Assembly (NCBI GenBank): GCA_045632265.1
Contig: JAZQWG010000025.1
Location: 1-64,000 of the forward strand
Origin: Scatosoma sp045632265
Lineage (GTDB): Bacteria > Bacillota > Clostridia > Christensenellales > Borkfalkiaceae
Direction of reading: 5' to 3'
Length of the DNA: 64,000 nt
This document shows positions 15,920 through 26,500 of the stretch, one piece after another. Position 1 is the stretch's first letter. The number at the start of each line of letters is the position of its first letter. The notes below the pieces were generated by a model that saw only the letters and a list, made by a program, of their open reading frames with translations, had not been told where the DNA came from and made no database searches. The position numbers and the translations under genes are program-made.

Positions 15920-17674
15920 TCATCTCATCAAACCAAGCGCTCTAAATTGTGCAGCTGCTTGACTCAACAATTGATCGCCTTTAAGGGTCGTTCTCCACTT
16001 AATGCAATATTCTTCTACGCTCATGGTCGTCGAACGGGTTGCATATTTGTATGCAAAGCTTGCCATATCCAACGTCATATCGGTGATAAGGGAAGAATCG
16101 AGAATGAGATATTCACCGATTTGAGGCGTCGTCTTATACGTTGCCGTCTTCAAATCGTGTTCAGCTACTTTCAAGGTGATACCCGTAATTGTAGCGTCTT
16201 TACCTTGTACTACGCCGTCGTACGTAGAATCAATCCAAGCACCCCAGTCCCAAGCACCGCTGTATCTATCTCTATATGCGTTGCCGTCGCCGCTCGTATT
16301 ACAGTAAACGAGGTTAGAGCCAGGAATTACTTGATAATTGATGCCGTTTTCAATGTTTACACCCCAACGCAATGCGTCGTAAGCTTCGCCTCTTTCGTAC
16401 TGGTCTTGGTCTTTATCATAGTAAGCATAGCAATCGTCGATGAACGCACAAATCTTTTCCATCATGCCTCTATTCAATGCCGTTTGCTTGGATACGGTGA
16501 TGATGTTGCCTGCAAGACCTTCCCCTGCCATGTAGCCCTTGAGTTCGTTCGTCGAATCGGGAGATACGGGAAGAGGATACGTTTCCCACCAGTCGGTGGT
16601 GTCAACTTTTGAACCTTCTGGTCTACCTGCGTTTGCGTCGATTTCCGTGGAAGACGTAATCGAACCAGGGTACCATTGAATACCGATTTTACCAGCCGTC
16701 GTTCTCTTATCGTTGCTGAATTGTTGCGAGAACCAGTTGGGATCGATCAAGCCTTCATCACAAATTTGACGAAGGTAATTCAAGTAAGGAGCGTACGTGC
16801 CGTCCGTCGTGGAGAATTGAATTTCATTGTTGCTGTTTACGTAGAAACCATAAGGAGCAACGGGAACACGACCCCACATCAAGGGCATCCACGTTTCAAG
16901 CGTACCAAGGCTGGTGCCGCCGCCTGCCGTCGAGAAGCCATAGTAGTCTTCTTTGGAAAGACCTTTATTCTTGAATACTTTGATGTATCTTGCAAAGTTA
17001 AGCAAGTCTTCGGGGGTGTTGGGTTGCCATTGACCGCCGTTCGTTGCCGTAGCACCTGCGGGAACGTACACGTTGGTGCTCGTCACGTTGCCGTTGATGT
17101 CATAGTTGTTCGTGAGCGCTCTATATTCGTTTGCCCAGTCTTCACGAATCTTCAACGACCAAGTGGGTGCGTTGGAAGGCGTCCAAATAGCGTTAAGATT
17201 GCCGCTGCCGTCCGTCATAACTTGTTTAGTGAATGCTTGGCTGCTTTCAGCAAGAACTTTGCTGAAGTTAGGCATCTTTTCAAGCCAAGGAGTCCAGTCT
17301 TCCAAAAGTACGCCTTGGTTACGCAAGGATTGGAAGGACGTGAAATCGGGGAAGCATACGATGTTGGGTTTGTTCGACGAGCTGAAAGCGATCATTACGG
17401 AGTTTGTGAAGTCCGTCGTTGCGTTCAACGTCACGTTCAAATCATAGTTGTCCGAAACCCATTTCTTGTAAGGGTCGTCCGCGCTCGTGGGCGTGTTCGT
17501 CCAACCGTTGACAAGCATCGAAATGTTGTATTTCGTGTTGTCGCCGCCTTCGCCGCCACCGCCGGGGCCTTTGCCAGGGCCTTTACCTTTGCCAACGCCA
17601 CAGCCCATTGCTACGCTACCAAGCGTCAACACGGACACTACAGTTGCTAAAATTTTCAAAAATTTTCTTTTCAT
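15920..17674 (-). CDS. Sugar ABC transporter substrate-binding lipoprotein (LplA-like)
   Basis: 584 aa family 1 solute-binding protein. Lipoprotein signal MKRKFLKIL..SVAMGC with Cys25, then a Gly/Lys/Pro-rich tether (GKGKGPGKGPGGGGEGG) that spaces the receptor from the membrane. The body shows LplA/LipO-type features: KKWVSDNYDLNVTLNATTDF, PNIVCFPDFTSF, TPEDLLNFARYIK and WWETYPLPVSPDS. It has the same layout as the protein at 37452 (about 559 aa). It lies 15 nt after the LplC-type permease, so the three form one importer. It probably binds oligosaccharides released outside the cell; the ligand is not identifiable from sequence. Confidence 0.88.
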   Translation of the reverse strand: MKRKFLKILATVVSVLTLGSVAMGCGVGKGKGPGKGPGGGGEGGDNTKYNISMLVNGWTNTPTSADDPYKKWVSDNYDLNVTLNATTDFTNSVMIAFSSSNKPNIVCFPDFTSFQSLRNQGVLLEDWTPWLEKMPNFSKVLAESSQAFTKQVMTDGSGNLNAIWTPSNAPTWSLKIREDWANEYRALTNNYDINGNVTSTNVYVPAGATATNGGQWQPNTPEDLLNFARYIKVFKNKGLSKEDYYGFSTAGGGTSLGTLETWMPLMWGRVPVAPYGFYVNSNNEIQFSTTDGTYAPYLNYLRQICDEGLIDPNWFSQQFSNDKRTTAGKIGIQWYPGSITSSTEIDANAGRPEGSKVDTTDWWETYPLPVSPDSTNELKGYMAGEGLAGNIITVSKQTALNRGMMEKICAFIDDCYAYYDKDQDQYERGEAYDALRWGVNIENGINYQVIPGSNLVYCNTSGDGNAYRDRYSGAWDWGAWIDSTYDGVVQGKDATITGITLKVAEHDLKTATYKTTPQIGEYLILDSSLITDMTLDMASFAYKYATRSTTMSVEEYCIKWRTTLKGDQLLSQAAAQFRALGLMR

Positions 17675-17689
17675 GATTTATCTCCTTTA

Positions 17690-18580
17690 TTAGCCTTTTA
17701 CAGAGCCAACATAAACACCTTTTGCAAAATATTTTTGGAAGAACGGATATACGAGAAGGATGGGTACGCTGCCGACAACCGTAAGCGCCATCTTCATCGT
17801 CATATCGTCAACCGAGCCGATATTCATAATCCCTTCCAAAGCGTCAAGGTTGCCTTGGTTGATTTGGTTGAGATTGTTGAACGAGATTTGTATATAATAT
17901 TGTAAGGGCCACAACTGAGGATTGTTGCGTACGTATAAGAACGCGTCAAACCAGCTGTTCCAGTGCCCTACCATCGTGAACAAGCCGATAGCTGCCATAA
18001 CAGGGGTGGACATGGGAAGAATAACTCTAATAAAGATAGCCCATTCGCCCGCGCCGTCAATCGTTGCCGCTTCTTCAATGTCTTTGGGCAAGCCTTCAAA
18101 GAATTGCTTGATTACGATAACGTTCCATACGTTGATCAAGTTTGGAATAATGTAAACCCAAATGCTGTCCGTAAGGTGCAATTGTTCGATAACTACGTAC
18201 GTGGGAATCAAACCGCCGCTGAACAAGATACAGAAGAGTATCAATTTGATGATCATCCCCTTACCAGGCAAGTTTCTTCTCGAAACGCCGTATGCAAGCA
18301 TTGCCGAAAGGATTAAGCTTAACGCCGTACCAATAACCGTACGGAAAAGCGAAACGCCTATCGCACGAAGAATATAACCGCCCGCCGTAAATACTTGCGC
18401 GTACGCTTGCACCGTGAATTTTTCAGGGATCGGCAACACGTACGATGCGTTAATGTCTTGCGGCGCACAGAAGGACACGAGAATCGTGTACACAAGCGGA
18501 TACAAACAAAGCAAAGCAATAAGGGCGCAAATGAAATAGACGACGACGTCGTAAATTCTTTCTTTCGTTTTAGAACTCAT
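17690..18580 (-). CDS. Carbohydrate ABC transporter permease, LplC/YtcP type
   Basis: Membrane permease with about six helices and the EAA loop EAATIDGAGEWAIFIRVILP. The start is set at the ATG at 18580 (MSSKTKERIY), because the run GGGGGT lies 7-8 nt upstream; an ATG at 18586 is too close to it, and a frame start at 18646 would overlap the previous gene by 50 nt. That gives 296 aa, the normal length. The C-terminal FAKGVYVGSVKG is the characteristic end of this subfamily and matches FFKDGVYLGAVKG in locus B. It pairs with the LplB-type permease immediately upstream. No ATPase gene is in the operon. Confidence 0.9.
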   Translation of the reverse strand: MSSKTKERIYDVVVYFICALIALLCLYPLVYTILVSFCAPQDINASYVLPIPEKFTVQAYAQVFTAGGYILRAIGVSLFRTVIGTALSLILSAMLAYGVSRRNLPGKGMIIKLILFCILFSGGLIPTYVVIEQLHLTDSIWVYIIPNLINVWNVIVIKQFFEGLPKDIEEAATIDGAGEWAIFIRVILPMSTPVMAAIGLFTMVGHWNSWFDAFLYVRNNPQLWPLQYYIQISFNNLNQINQGNLDALEGIMNIGSVDDMTMKMALTVVGSVPILLVYPFFQKYFAKGVYVGSVKG

Positions 18581-18596
18581 TTTCATTACCCCCTTT

Positions 18597-20072
18597 TTAG
18601 AATATCGCGACTTCAAAGAATTTCTTGGAAATCTTATTGAAGCCAAGCACCATCAACATGCCGATACCCGACTGGAAGAAGGAAATGGCAGCACCAAGAC
18701 TGTAATTTTCAGGTCTTGTAATACCGTCCCAAACCATCCACGTGTCGATAACCAACGCTTGTTCTTTCGTCGTTGCGCTGTAGAAGAGAAGAAGTTGTTC
18801 CCCGCCTGCACCTTTAAGGATATTACCAAGCGACATAATCGTCAAGAAGATTACCGTGCCTTTGATACTGGGAAGCGTAATATGTATCGTACGTTGCATA
18901 GGCGATGCGCCGTCGATTTTCGCCGCTTCGTACAGCGACGTATCTACGCCCGCAAGCGCTGCCAAGTACAAGATCGTCCCCCAGCCAAGTTCTTTCCACA
19001 CGGAAGAAATGATGACGATAGGCATGAACCATTTTTCGGAAACCATCAAGTCGGTACCCGCAGTCATCGCGCCAAGCAAACCTTCGGGGCTTAACAACGA
19101 GTAGCAAATTGCATATACGACAACCCAGCTGAAGAAGTGGGGAATATATACGATGTTTTGGAAAATGCTTCTCGATTTCGAGCTCTTTAAGTCATACAAG
19201 CAAATGGACAAAACCAACGGCGGGATAATACCTACGAACAATCTAAGCAAACTAATATAAATCGTTCTACCGATGACTTTCAACATCTTCGGATCGGTGA
19301 AGAGAACTTTGAAATGGTCAAAGCCAACCCACTCGCTCCCCCAAACGCCGTCTGCAAGGGTGTAGTTTTTGAAGGACAAAACCGTTTGCAACAACATCGG
19401 ATACAAGTTGAATACGAAAATCAACGCAAGGGGCACAACCATGAAGCCGTAGATAGGCAAGAATCTCTTAACCGTCGGCATCGTCTTATCTTGCAATTTC
19501 AATTCCAAGAAGCCGTTCGCCAACATGAAGATTGCAACCAAGAGCATCGTCGGTTTTACTTCAAATACTCTATAAAATTGCGTTGCTTTGCCCTCAAACG
19601 TAGTGGTTTCCGCTTTAGAGAACATTACGAATACGTACGCCGCAAAGAAGAACGCCGCTGCAAGCAAGCTTACGTAGCCCGCCGCTTTAGACATAATCTT
19701 ATTATCTTTGAGAGCCGTATATCTCAACACTTGCACCACGATCGCCGCCACGAGCAATACCATGCCGATAATGGCGATATAGGAAATAAAGTTGGGATAT
19801 TCTACTACCAAATCCAACCAAAAGCCGTTGCCTTTGCCGTCGTCCAACCAGTAGTAGTCTTCGTACATTCCACCGTATGCCACGATTTGCAACAATGCCA
19901 AACCGCTGAAGGAATAAGAGATGCCAACGTCAAGCTGATTTTTCGTCAAGACGTTGCAAAAACAAAACACGAGCAAGCAAATCACGGACAACGAAATGGT
20001 GAGAATACCTTTAACAGATTTCGTGTCGATGGTAAACTTGCGTTTTGAAGTTTTTTCAATCGTACCTTCCAT
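18597..20072 (-). CDS. Carbohydrate ABC transporter permease, LplB type with N-terminal extension
   Basis: 491 aa, about 190 longer than typical LplB (about 300). Residues 1 to about 200 carry extra membrane segments and no recognised family; the standard permease domain follows, opening with KRFLPIYGFMVVPLALIFVFNLYPML (positions about 200-226), then FKNYTLADGVWGSEWVGFDHF, and the EAA loop EAAKIDGASPMQRTIHITLP. The paralogue at 40070 has a similar extension, so it is conserved rather than an assembly artefact. It lies 10 nt downstream of the AraC regulator. Role: import of the oligosaccharide captured by the downstream lipoprotein. Confidence 0.88.
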   Translation of the reverse strand: MEGTIEKTSKRKFTIDTKSVKGILTISLSVICLLVFCFCNVLTKNQLDVGISYSFSGLALLQIVAYGGMYEDYYWLDDGKGNGFWLDLVVEYPNFISYIAIIGMVLLVAAIVVQVLRYTALKDNKIMSKAAGYVSLLAAAFFFAAYVFVMFSKAETTTFEGKATQFYRVFEVKPTMLLVAIFMLANGFLELKLQDKTMPTVKRFLPIYGFMVVPLALIFVFNLYPMLLQTVLSFKNYTLADGVWGSEWVGFDHFKVLFTDPKMLKVIGRTIYISLLRLFVGIIPPLVLSICLYDLKSSKSRSIFQNIVYIPHFFSWVVVYAICYSLLSPEGLLGAMTAGTDLMVSEKWFMPIVIISSVWKELGWGTILYLAALAGVDTSLYEAAKIDGASPMQRTIHITLPSIKGTVIFLTIMSLGNILKGAGGEQLLLFYSATTKEQALVIDTWMVWDGITRPENYSLGAAISFFQSGIGMLMVLGFNKISKKFFEVAIF

Positions 20073-20082
20073 GAGTCCTCCT

Positions 20083-20904
20083 TTATGTGTTTGTTTCTAG
20101 CTTATGGGACAAGCGATATTGAAAAGGCGTTATCCCAAATATTTTTTTGAAGCTATAGTGAAAATTTTTAATATCCGAATACCCAACGAGCACGCTGATT
20201 TCTTGCACGGACGTTTCCGTTTCTACAAGCATTTTGCACGCCGCTTCCATACGATAACGAAGCAGGTATTCTATAATCGACGTATTGCAATTTTCTCGGA
20301 ACAATCTTTGCAAGTAGCCGCTTGTCAAACCAACGCTGGAAGCAATCGTATCGAGCGTAAGTTTCTTTGCGTAGTTTTCGTGGATATATTTCGTTGCCTT
20401 GCGTACGTAATCTTCCGCATAAGACTTTTTCTTATCCTTGCGCTTATCCCCCGATTCGTGGTGAAGATATTCCGCCAAAATCAAATATATCCAACCTTTC
20501 ATGCGAAGAGCGTATTCGCCAATCTTGCCTTCGTACGTTTCCAAACAATTATATATATAACGCACGATTGGATGATGGGAAGGGAAATTTTTGGGTTGGA
20601 TTACTTTCAACAGTTCGTAATCAATATCAATTTCTTCCCTTTCAAACAAGATGTTGATAACTCTAAACTCGCCTTCTTCGCAAGTGGGGCGTATGGAATG
20701 TTGCGTATCGTCCGCAATGATAAACACGTCCCCTTTTTTAACCGTCATCGTTTGTCCGGAATCCAACTTTTGCGTGCCTTCGCCGTTTTCCACGTACACA
20801 AGCTCTACAAAGGTGTGTCTGTGTTTTAATACCGATTCGTATCCCACGCTTCGATTTGCTGCAAGCGGAAGATTGGAATCGAACATGTTCATGTGAAACA
20901 ACAT
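20083..20904 (-). CDS. AraC-family transcriptional regulator of locus A
   Basis: 273 aa. N-terminal cupin-like sensor (about 1-140, with HRHTFVELVYVENGEG and GDVFIIADDTQHSIRP), and a C-terminal double helix-turn-helix at about 165-265: LTLDTIASSVGLTSGYLQRLF, then VQEISVLVGYSDIKNFHYSF and KKIFGITPFQYR. It starts right after the rhamnosidase stop and precedes the transporter genes, an arrangement typical of local sugar-responsive activators. Probably senses a mono- or disaccharide derived from the transported glycan; the ligand is unknown. Paralogous to the regulator at 41518, which occupies the same position in locus B. Confidence 0.92.
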   Translation of the reverse strand: MLFHMNMFDSNLPLAANRSVGYESVLKHRHTFVELVYVENGEGTQKLDSGQTMTVKKGDVFIIADDTQHSIRPTCEEGEFRVINILFEREEIDIDYELLKVIQPKNFPSHHPIVRYIYNCLETYEGKIGEYALRMKGWIYLILAEYLHHESGDKRKDKKKSYAEDYVRKATKYIHENYAKKLTLDTIASSVGLTSGYLQRLFRENCNTSIIEYLLRYRMEAACKMLVETETSVQEISVLVGYSDIKNFHYSFKKIFGITPFQYRLSHKLETNT

Positions 20905-20905
20905 A

Positions 20906-22885
20906 TCAATTTCCTCTCTTTACGTTCAACGCTTTGCCTGCTTCAATCGCATAGCTCTTTCCGCCGTAAAGCAACGTACCGTTCAACTCATCGCTGTAAG
21001 CTTCTACGCCCGTTTCGTCAATTTTAATCTTAATCTCGCCCTTGGACAAAGGAATGCTTGCCGTGAAGTATTCCAAACCCGCCAAATCGGGAGCGACGAC
21101 AAACGTATCGCCCATCGGTTGCAAACCTACGATATATTTGCCGATAAGGTACACGGGACTTGCACCCCAAGCGTGGCACAAGCTCTTGCCAAAGTCACGT
21201 CCGTACATTGCGTACTTTTCATCGCCCTTTTGCGTTGCGTCGTACGTTTCCCAAAAGCTGGTTGCGCCTTCGTTCAACATACCGCCCCAGTACTCGTTAA
21301 TCGTATCGAGCACGAGTTTCTTTTCCCCACGTTGCATAAGCGCGGCTTGTTCGTAGAAGCGCATATAAGGCGTGGTGATTTGTTGAACCTTGTCCGACTT
21401 TAATACGTTTTCCGTAATCTTTCTTTGTCTTTCTTCGTCGCAAAGGTTGTACAAAATCGCAAACATATTTGCATATCTTAACACTTTGCCGTCCGATTTT
21501 CCGTTTTTGAACGAGTGCACGTACGCGCCCTTTTCTTCGTCCCAGAACTTTTCAATCTTTTCAAATACGTCTTTTGCGATTGCGCTATATTTTTCCGCTT
21601 CCTTGCCCTTACCAAATTCCTTTAACAAGTTTGCCGTCTTTTGCAAGGAAATGGCGAACAACATTTGTTCAAAGCAAACTTCGCCACGGTTGTCCAAGCC
21701 TTCCGCCCAATCGATGAACACCCAATCTTCAGGGTAGCCTTCCATCAAGCCGTTTGCGTTCGTGCGGGAAATACAGTATTCCAAAACGCTGACGACTTTG
21801 GAAAGGTTGTTTTTAATAAACGTCTTATCACCCGTGTATTCGTAATATTCCGCAAAGCCAAGCACCCAGTAGAAGGTGTAATCAAGGATATGATTCAAAT
21901 GCAAATCAAACGGTTCGTGTCCGAAAAGCGAAATCATCGTACGTCTGATTACGTCGGGTTCGTGGAAGCTGTAATAGTTCATCAAATAGCCTTGATATGC
22001 ATCCCCCGACCAAACCCAGCGGTCACGCTTAATGCCGTCGATGATAAATTCTCTCGTCGTCAACGACAACGTGTAAAGGGACGTTTCGTAAATGCGGTTC
22101 AAAAGTTCGTTCGAGCAATTGAAAGACGAAGAACGTTCAAGGGGCAAATATTCCGCATACGCCGTAATTTCTTTAAGCGCTTTTGCGTCCGTCGTCACGT
22201 AGCGGAACGCCTTTTGAATATCCGTTTTTGCGCTGCCCTTTTCAATCGTTAAGTTGGAAGTCAACTCGCACGTATTCCAAGACAAAGCTTCAATTTCCGA
22301 TTCGCCGTAGAAGATCGTCAATTTTTCCTTATCCGTTTCAATGCCGTCCGCTTGCACGAAAGCAAACATTTCTTTGCCGAAATCGTACACCGTTTTGCCG
22401 TCCTTTTCATACGTAGCAACGGGTGCAAGCTTATGCGTGGGAAGTTTTACGTGGTTGGGCGTGCTTTCGCCGTAAATCAAAATATCGTTGAACGCCGCTT
22501 GCTTGTACACGTGATTGTTGCACGTCACTTGCCAGCTTTCGTTGGTTGCCAACGTTTCACCGTCCACTTTCAAGCAAGGCAAGCCCGCCGAGTTGTACAC
22601 GCTGAAAACGACACGGTGTTGACCCGCCGAAAGCGTTGCTTCTTTCGTGCAGTCGTACACGTAGCGCCCGTCCACTTCTAAATTGAATTGCCCTTCCGTT
22701 TCTATGTAAATCGTTTCCGGTTTATCAAGATTAACTTCCTTTACGAACTTAACGTTTTTCCAACAAGAGTGTTGTCTCCAAAAAGGCGGAACGAATACGT
22801 CGCGCTCAAATCTATTTGCCATAAAAACAGCCGAAAGCTCTATTTCAAAATCATCGGGATACCATATCCATTTTCCTTTCGTCAT
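20906..22885 (-). CDS. Alpha-L-rhamnosidase-like six-hairpin glycosidase (GH78-like)
   Basis: 659 aa from the ATG at 22885, chosen because AGGAGG lies 12 nt upstream and the protein then opens MTKGKWIWYPDDFE, typical for the family; an upstream frame to 22939 adds only basic residues. No signal peptide, so probably cytosolic. N-terminal beta domains (about 1-250), then an (alpha/alpha)6 barrel with the GH78 hallmark EFIIDGIKRDRWVWSGDAYQ and later DWAEGLDNRGEVCFEQ, WETYDATQKG and CHAWGASPVYLIGKY. It would release terminal L-rhamnose from imported oligosaccharides. First gene of locus A behind a strong promoter. The WVWSGDAY variant differs from the common LGWTGDAQ, so a related sugar is possible. 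Confidence 0.85.
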   Translation of the reverse strand: MTKGKWIWYPDDFEIELSAVFMANRFERDVFVPPFWRQHSCWKNVKFVKEVNLDKPETIYIETEGQFNLEVDGRYVYDCTKEATLSAGQHRVVFSVYNSAGLPCLKVDGETLATNESWQVTCNNHVYKQAAFNDILIYGESTPNHVKLPTHKLAPVATYEKDGKTVYDFGKEMFAFVQADGIETDKEKLTIFYGESEIEALSWNTCELTSNLTIEKGSAKTDIQKAFRYVTTDAKALKEITAYAEYLPLERSSSFNCSNELLNRIYETSLYTLSLTTREFIIDGIKRDRWVWSGDAYQGYLMNYYSFHEPDVIRRTMISLFGHEPFDLHLNHILDYTFYWVLGFAEYYEYTGDKTFIKNNLSKVVSVLEYCISRTNANGLMEGYPEDWVFIDWAEGLDNRGEVCFEQMLFAISLQKTANLLKEFGKGKEAEKYSAIAKDVFEKIEKFWDEEKGAYVHSFKNGKSDGKVLRYANMFAILYNLCDEERQRKITENVLKSDKVQQITTPYMRFYEQAALMQRGEKKLVLDTINEYWGGMLNEGATSFWETYDATQKGDEKYAMYGRDFGKSLCHAWGASPVYLIGKYIVGLQPMGDTFVVAPDLAGLEYFTASIPLSKGEIKIKIDETGVEAYSDELNGTLLYGGKSYAIEAGKALNVKRGN

Positions 22886-23469
22886 GCTTGTTTTTATCCT
22901 CCTATATTTCCCTTTCATGCGCCAAACACAAAAGCGCATAGTGATAAATTATACTTTCACGCTATAAATTATATTAAAAAAAACAACGTTTTTCAATAGT
23001 AAAATCTTGCACAATTTTCACCATACTTTTAAGCGGTTGTTTTTAATTTTGCCAATTGCGACAAAAAGCACTTTATTACCTTTTTAAGCGCATTTTATCT
23101 TTTTTTACCACTATTTTTTGCTATTTATGCCAAGATAACCCAAAATAGCAATGGTAAATATATATACTCAACTTATTACCACTTGATTATATCTAAACAT
23201 TTTTACCTATAATCAAACGTCTTTTTCGTATAAATTTAGCCGTAATTTAACGCCCAAAATACGCCCAATTTTCGCCCCTTTTGAAAGCAGTTTTTTCATA
23301 CGCTTTTCGCCATATTTTTTCACCGAAAACGGAAGAAATTTTCGCCATTTTTTAATAAAATTTTCACCATCAAAAACAGCCAAAAACGGGCAATTTTCCC
23401 CGCTTAGAAATCCCACTTAAAAGCGCAAAAACGGCAAAATTCAGCCACTTTTTTGCAGCTTAAAAACAA
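22886..23469. other. AT-rich intergenic region between loci A and B
   Basis: Apart from the promoter at 22968-22996 I see no convincing gene. A 67-codon leftward frame at 23213-23416 has no ribosome binding site and low-complexity Lys-rich content. There is a 9-bp inverted repeat TTGATTATA / TATAATCAA at 23183-23191 and 23208-23216, and repeated TTACCACT and AAAACGGC motifs. This region could hold operators for the AraC regulators. Confidence 0.5.
22968..22996 (-). promoter_or_regulatory. Sigma-A-type promoter for locus A
   Basis: On the leftward strand, TTGAAA (22991-22996), a 17-bp spacer and TATAAT (22968-22973), about 80 nt before the rhamnosidase start. A second TATAAT at 22948-22953 has no good -35. 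Confidence 0.75.
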
Positions 23470-23500
23470 AATAAAGCGGTGATAAACTCACCGCTTTATT
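23470..23500 (-). terminator. Intrinsic terminator of locus B
   Basis: Perfect 13-bp stem AATAAAGCGGTGA / TCACCGCTTTATT with a 5-nt loop, followed on the leftward strand by TTTTGTTTTTAA. It lies 28 nt past the stop of the 1270-aa protein. Confidence 0.9.
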
Positions 23501-23527
23501 ATTCGTCAATGATTTTGAAAAATAGGC

Positions 23528-26500
23528 TTATTCTTCGTCCTTTTTGCGCTTTACAACAGCCACAACCGCCGCACCAACAAGCGCAACACCCAAGCCACCG
23601 CCAAGCGCGTTTTTACAACCGCCCTTTTCGTCGGCAACCGTCGTATCGCCCGTAGGCGCGTTGTTTGCGTTATTGTTTGCAGGGGCGATAAGCTTCAATT
23701 CAGCCGTTGCCGTTTGCAAATCGCTCATGGCAAGTTCGCCGATAGCCATCGACACTTTATCCATTTCCAAAACGCTTTCCGCTTGGGCAATCGCCGCCGT
23801 CAATTTAGCATAACTGCTCGACGTGTACAAGGAAGCGTCCAACGCCTTAGCTTGCGCCACTGCATCGCTCAAAATCGACTTATCGAACAACGCCACAAGT
23901 CTGGAAATAGCCGTTTGCAAGTTGCTTACAGCCGTGTTAATTTCCGCTTGCGAAGCAAGGTTGTCGCTTTGCATATCAAGGGCTGCTTGCAACGCTCTTT
24001 CATAGTTTGTGTACGAAGCCGTCGTGTATTTATCCGCTTGATAGTTGCACGTATCCAACAAAGCGTTCAACGCACTCTTGTTTTGGTTGATATTCACCAA
24101 CGCTTTGAGAGCGTCAAACAACTGGAAGGAAGCTACGTTTACGGAGTTTTGTACTGTGAACGGATCTTCCATAATTTCAATTGCCGTTTGCAATTTTTGT
24201 TCCAATTCTCGCCAGCTTTCTTCCGTGAAGTCGTACGGATCAAGCGAGAAAGCCAAATCGATGTATTCTTGCAAAGCCGAACCGTCAAAGCCCGCAGATA
24301 CCCAAACTTTTGCAACTGCTTGCAAGTTCAAAGCGTTGCTAACGCCCGTCAAATTGCTTGTATCAAGTTGCGCCGTGAAGGTGTTCCAGCCTGCTTCCAA
24401 ACGATTATAATCGTTGCAAGTCCACTCGATAACGGGCACGGAAACAACGTTTTTGCCTACCGTCGTGAAAGAAACTGTGGAAGGAAGCGTAGCCAACGCC
24501 ACGTCCTTCGTATCCAACACTTTTACAGCCGTTTGCACCGTTGCGCTTTGCTCGTAGAGCGCATCTTCAAAATAAATTCCGTCAACGTTGTTCGCTGCGC
24601 CAAGTTCCATAATCCAAAGGTTGGAAACGGTGATACCGATAGAGCCTGCGTGCACGGCGATATAACCTGCATCCATGTTCGCTCTTTCATGTCTCGTCGC
24701 GTACACGGGCATGCCGTTTATATCAATCGTAAGCAAATCGCCAATGCTCGTCACACGGAAAGTGAATTCTTCGGGCGTGAAGTTTGCCGCTTTAATGTTC
24801 GTGCCGCCAAATTCGTGAGGACCGCCGTTTACGCCGTCGTAAGCGCCTACTCTACCGCCGTTTTCCACGAATACTACATAGCCGTTATTGCCGTTCAAAA
24901 CGCCGTTTGCCGTCGTTTTATAGAGTTGGAAACCAACGAGCCCAGCCGTCACGTCATTCATCGAGAAAGTGCCTTCTACGATGAAATTTTTATATTTCTT
25001 TTCAGTAAAGACGAGCGCACGTCCCCAATCCCCCGTACCTTGCAAGGAAAGCGTTTCGTTTTCAATCGTCCATTGCGAGCCGCCAAGTTCGTACCAGCTG
25101 CTCTTGTTTGTGTAATTCTTCGTCAATACGTCAACGTTTTGAAGAGTGTTTACGTCAAAGCCACAGAACGCGGAAATTTCTTGCCAAATACTCTTGCCGT
25201 TCAATACACCGCCACCACGGCCGATGTTGTAAACACGGATAAAACGCACGTTTCTATCGGCAAACGAGAATACGTTGCCGCTGTACATAGAGTCTTCGTA
25301 TTTTCCGTCCGTACCGATTTCACCCGTCACCGAGTACATAGAGCCGTCCGTGTCGTTGTTGAACACCGTTTGCCAAGTGTTTCCGTCTTCGGACGTTTGG
25401 ATAATTACGTCTTCAAATTCCCAGTTTGCCCAGAAAGACGTGACGATTTTGTTGATACGTTGCACTTGCTTCATATCGACAACTGCCCAGCCCGTAATGG
25501 TGTTTTGCCCGTCTGCATCTTTCTTGGTAAATACTTCGGTGTACGGATCGTGATAACCGTCCACGACAACCGAGCCACTTACGTTGCTTTGTTTTTCGTT
25601 GTCAACTTCAATAAGTTCGGTAAATTCTTTATTATAGAAGCTTACGTCCGCCCCTAACGACACGTTTCGTGTGCCGTCGGTGATAATGTAATCCGCTTCG
25701 ACGAGTTGAGAGTATTCCCCGTTCATGATTGCCGCCGCACGTAAACCGTAATACTTCCACTCGCCCGTCGTGCCGATTTTAATAGGCCCCGTGTAGAGCT
25801 TGGTCGAGCCCTTGGGATTGCCGCTTGCATCTACTTGCGGGAAAGAGCCGTCCAACGTGTAATAGATTTTAGCGTTGGGCTGCGAAGAACGGATAGCCGC
25901 GTATTGTTCGCCGATGTAGCTACCGCTTGCCAAAGCAATTTCGGGGGTTGCTACGCCTTCGTTGATAACGATATCGTCGCCGTTGAGTTTGTAAATTTTC
26001 ACTTCGCCCGGCTTAAATTCTTCTTCAATATAACCGTCGGAAAGGGAAATTCTATCTTCTTTCAACGCGCCAAGCGTTGCGCCCAAATTCGTCGGATCGG
26101 GCAAGTTATCCGTGTCAATCGTCGTGGAATACTTCGTAAGCGAAGATACGCCCGAACTTGCATCAATGCTGAACTTCGTCTTCTTGCTTTCGCTCGTCGA
26201 GTTGTTCATAATCATGATATAACGTTCGCTGTCGTCTTTCGAATTAAACAAACTGATGATGAAGTTCGACGATTTGTCTTGGGGTTGGATAAAGAAGCTC
26301 TTGGGAAGCTTTTCAACGCCGTCAACGATATTAGCCCCACTATGGTATGCGTGAGCGCAGTCAATACCCATAAGCAAAGAGCCAAGCTGACGGATTTCCC
26401 AGTTGTATTGCACCATAGGGTCGTACAATTCCGTCTTGTTGCCGTATTGATCGATAACGTGGTCACGCATGTCTTCACCACCGTCTTCCAAGGACACTTG

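Noticed and set aside
23213..23416. 67-codon leftward frame in the gap between loci A and B
   Set aside because: No ribosome binding site, Lys/Phe-rich low-complexity product, lies in AT-rich spacer.
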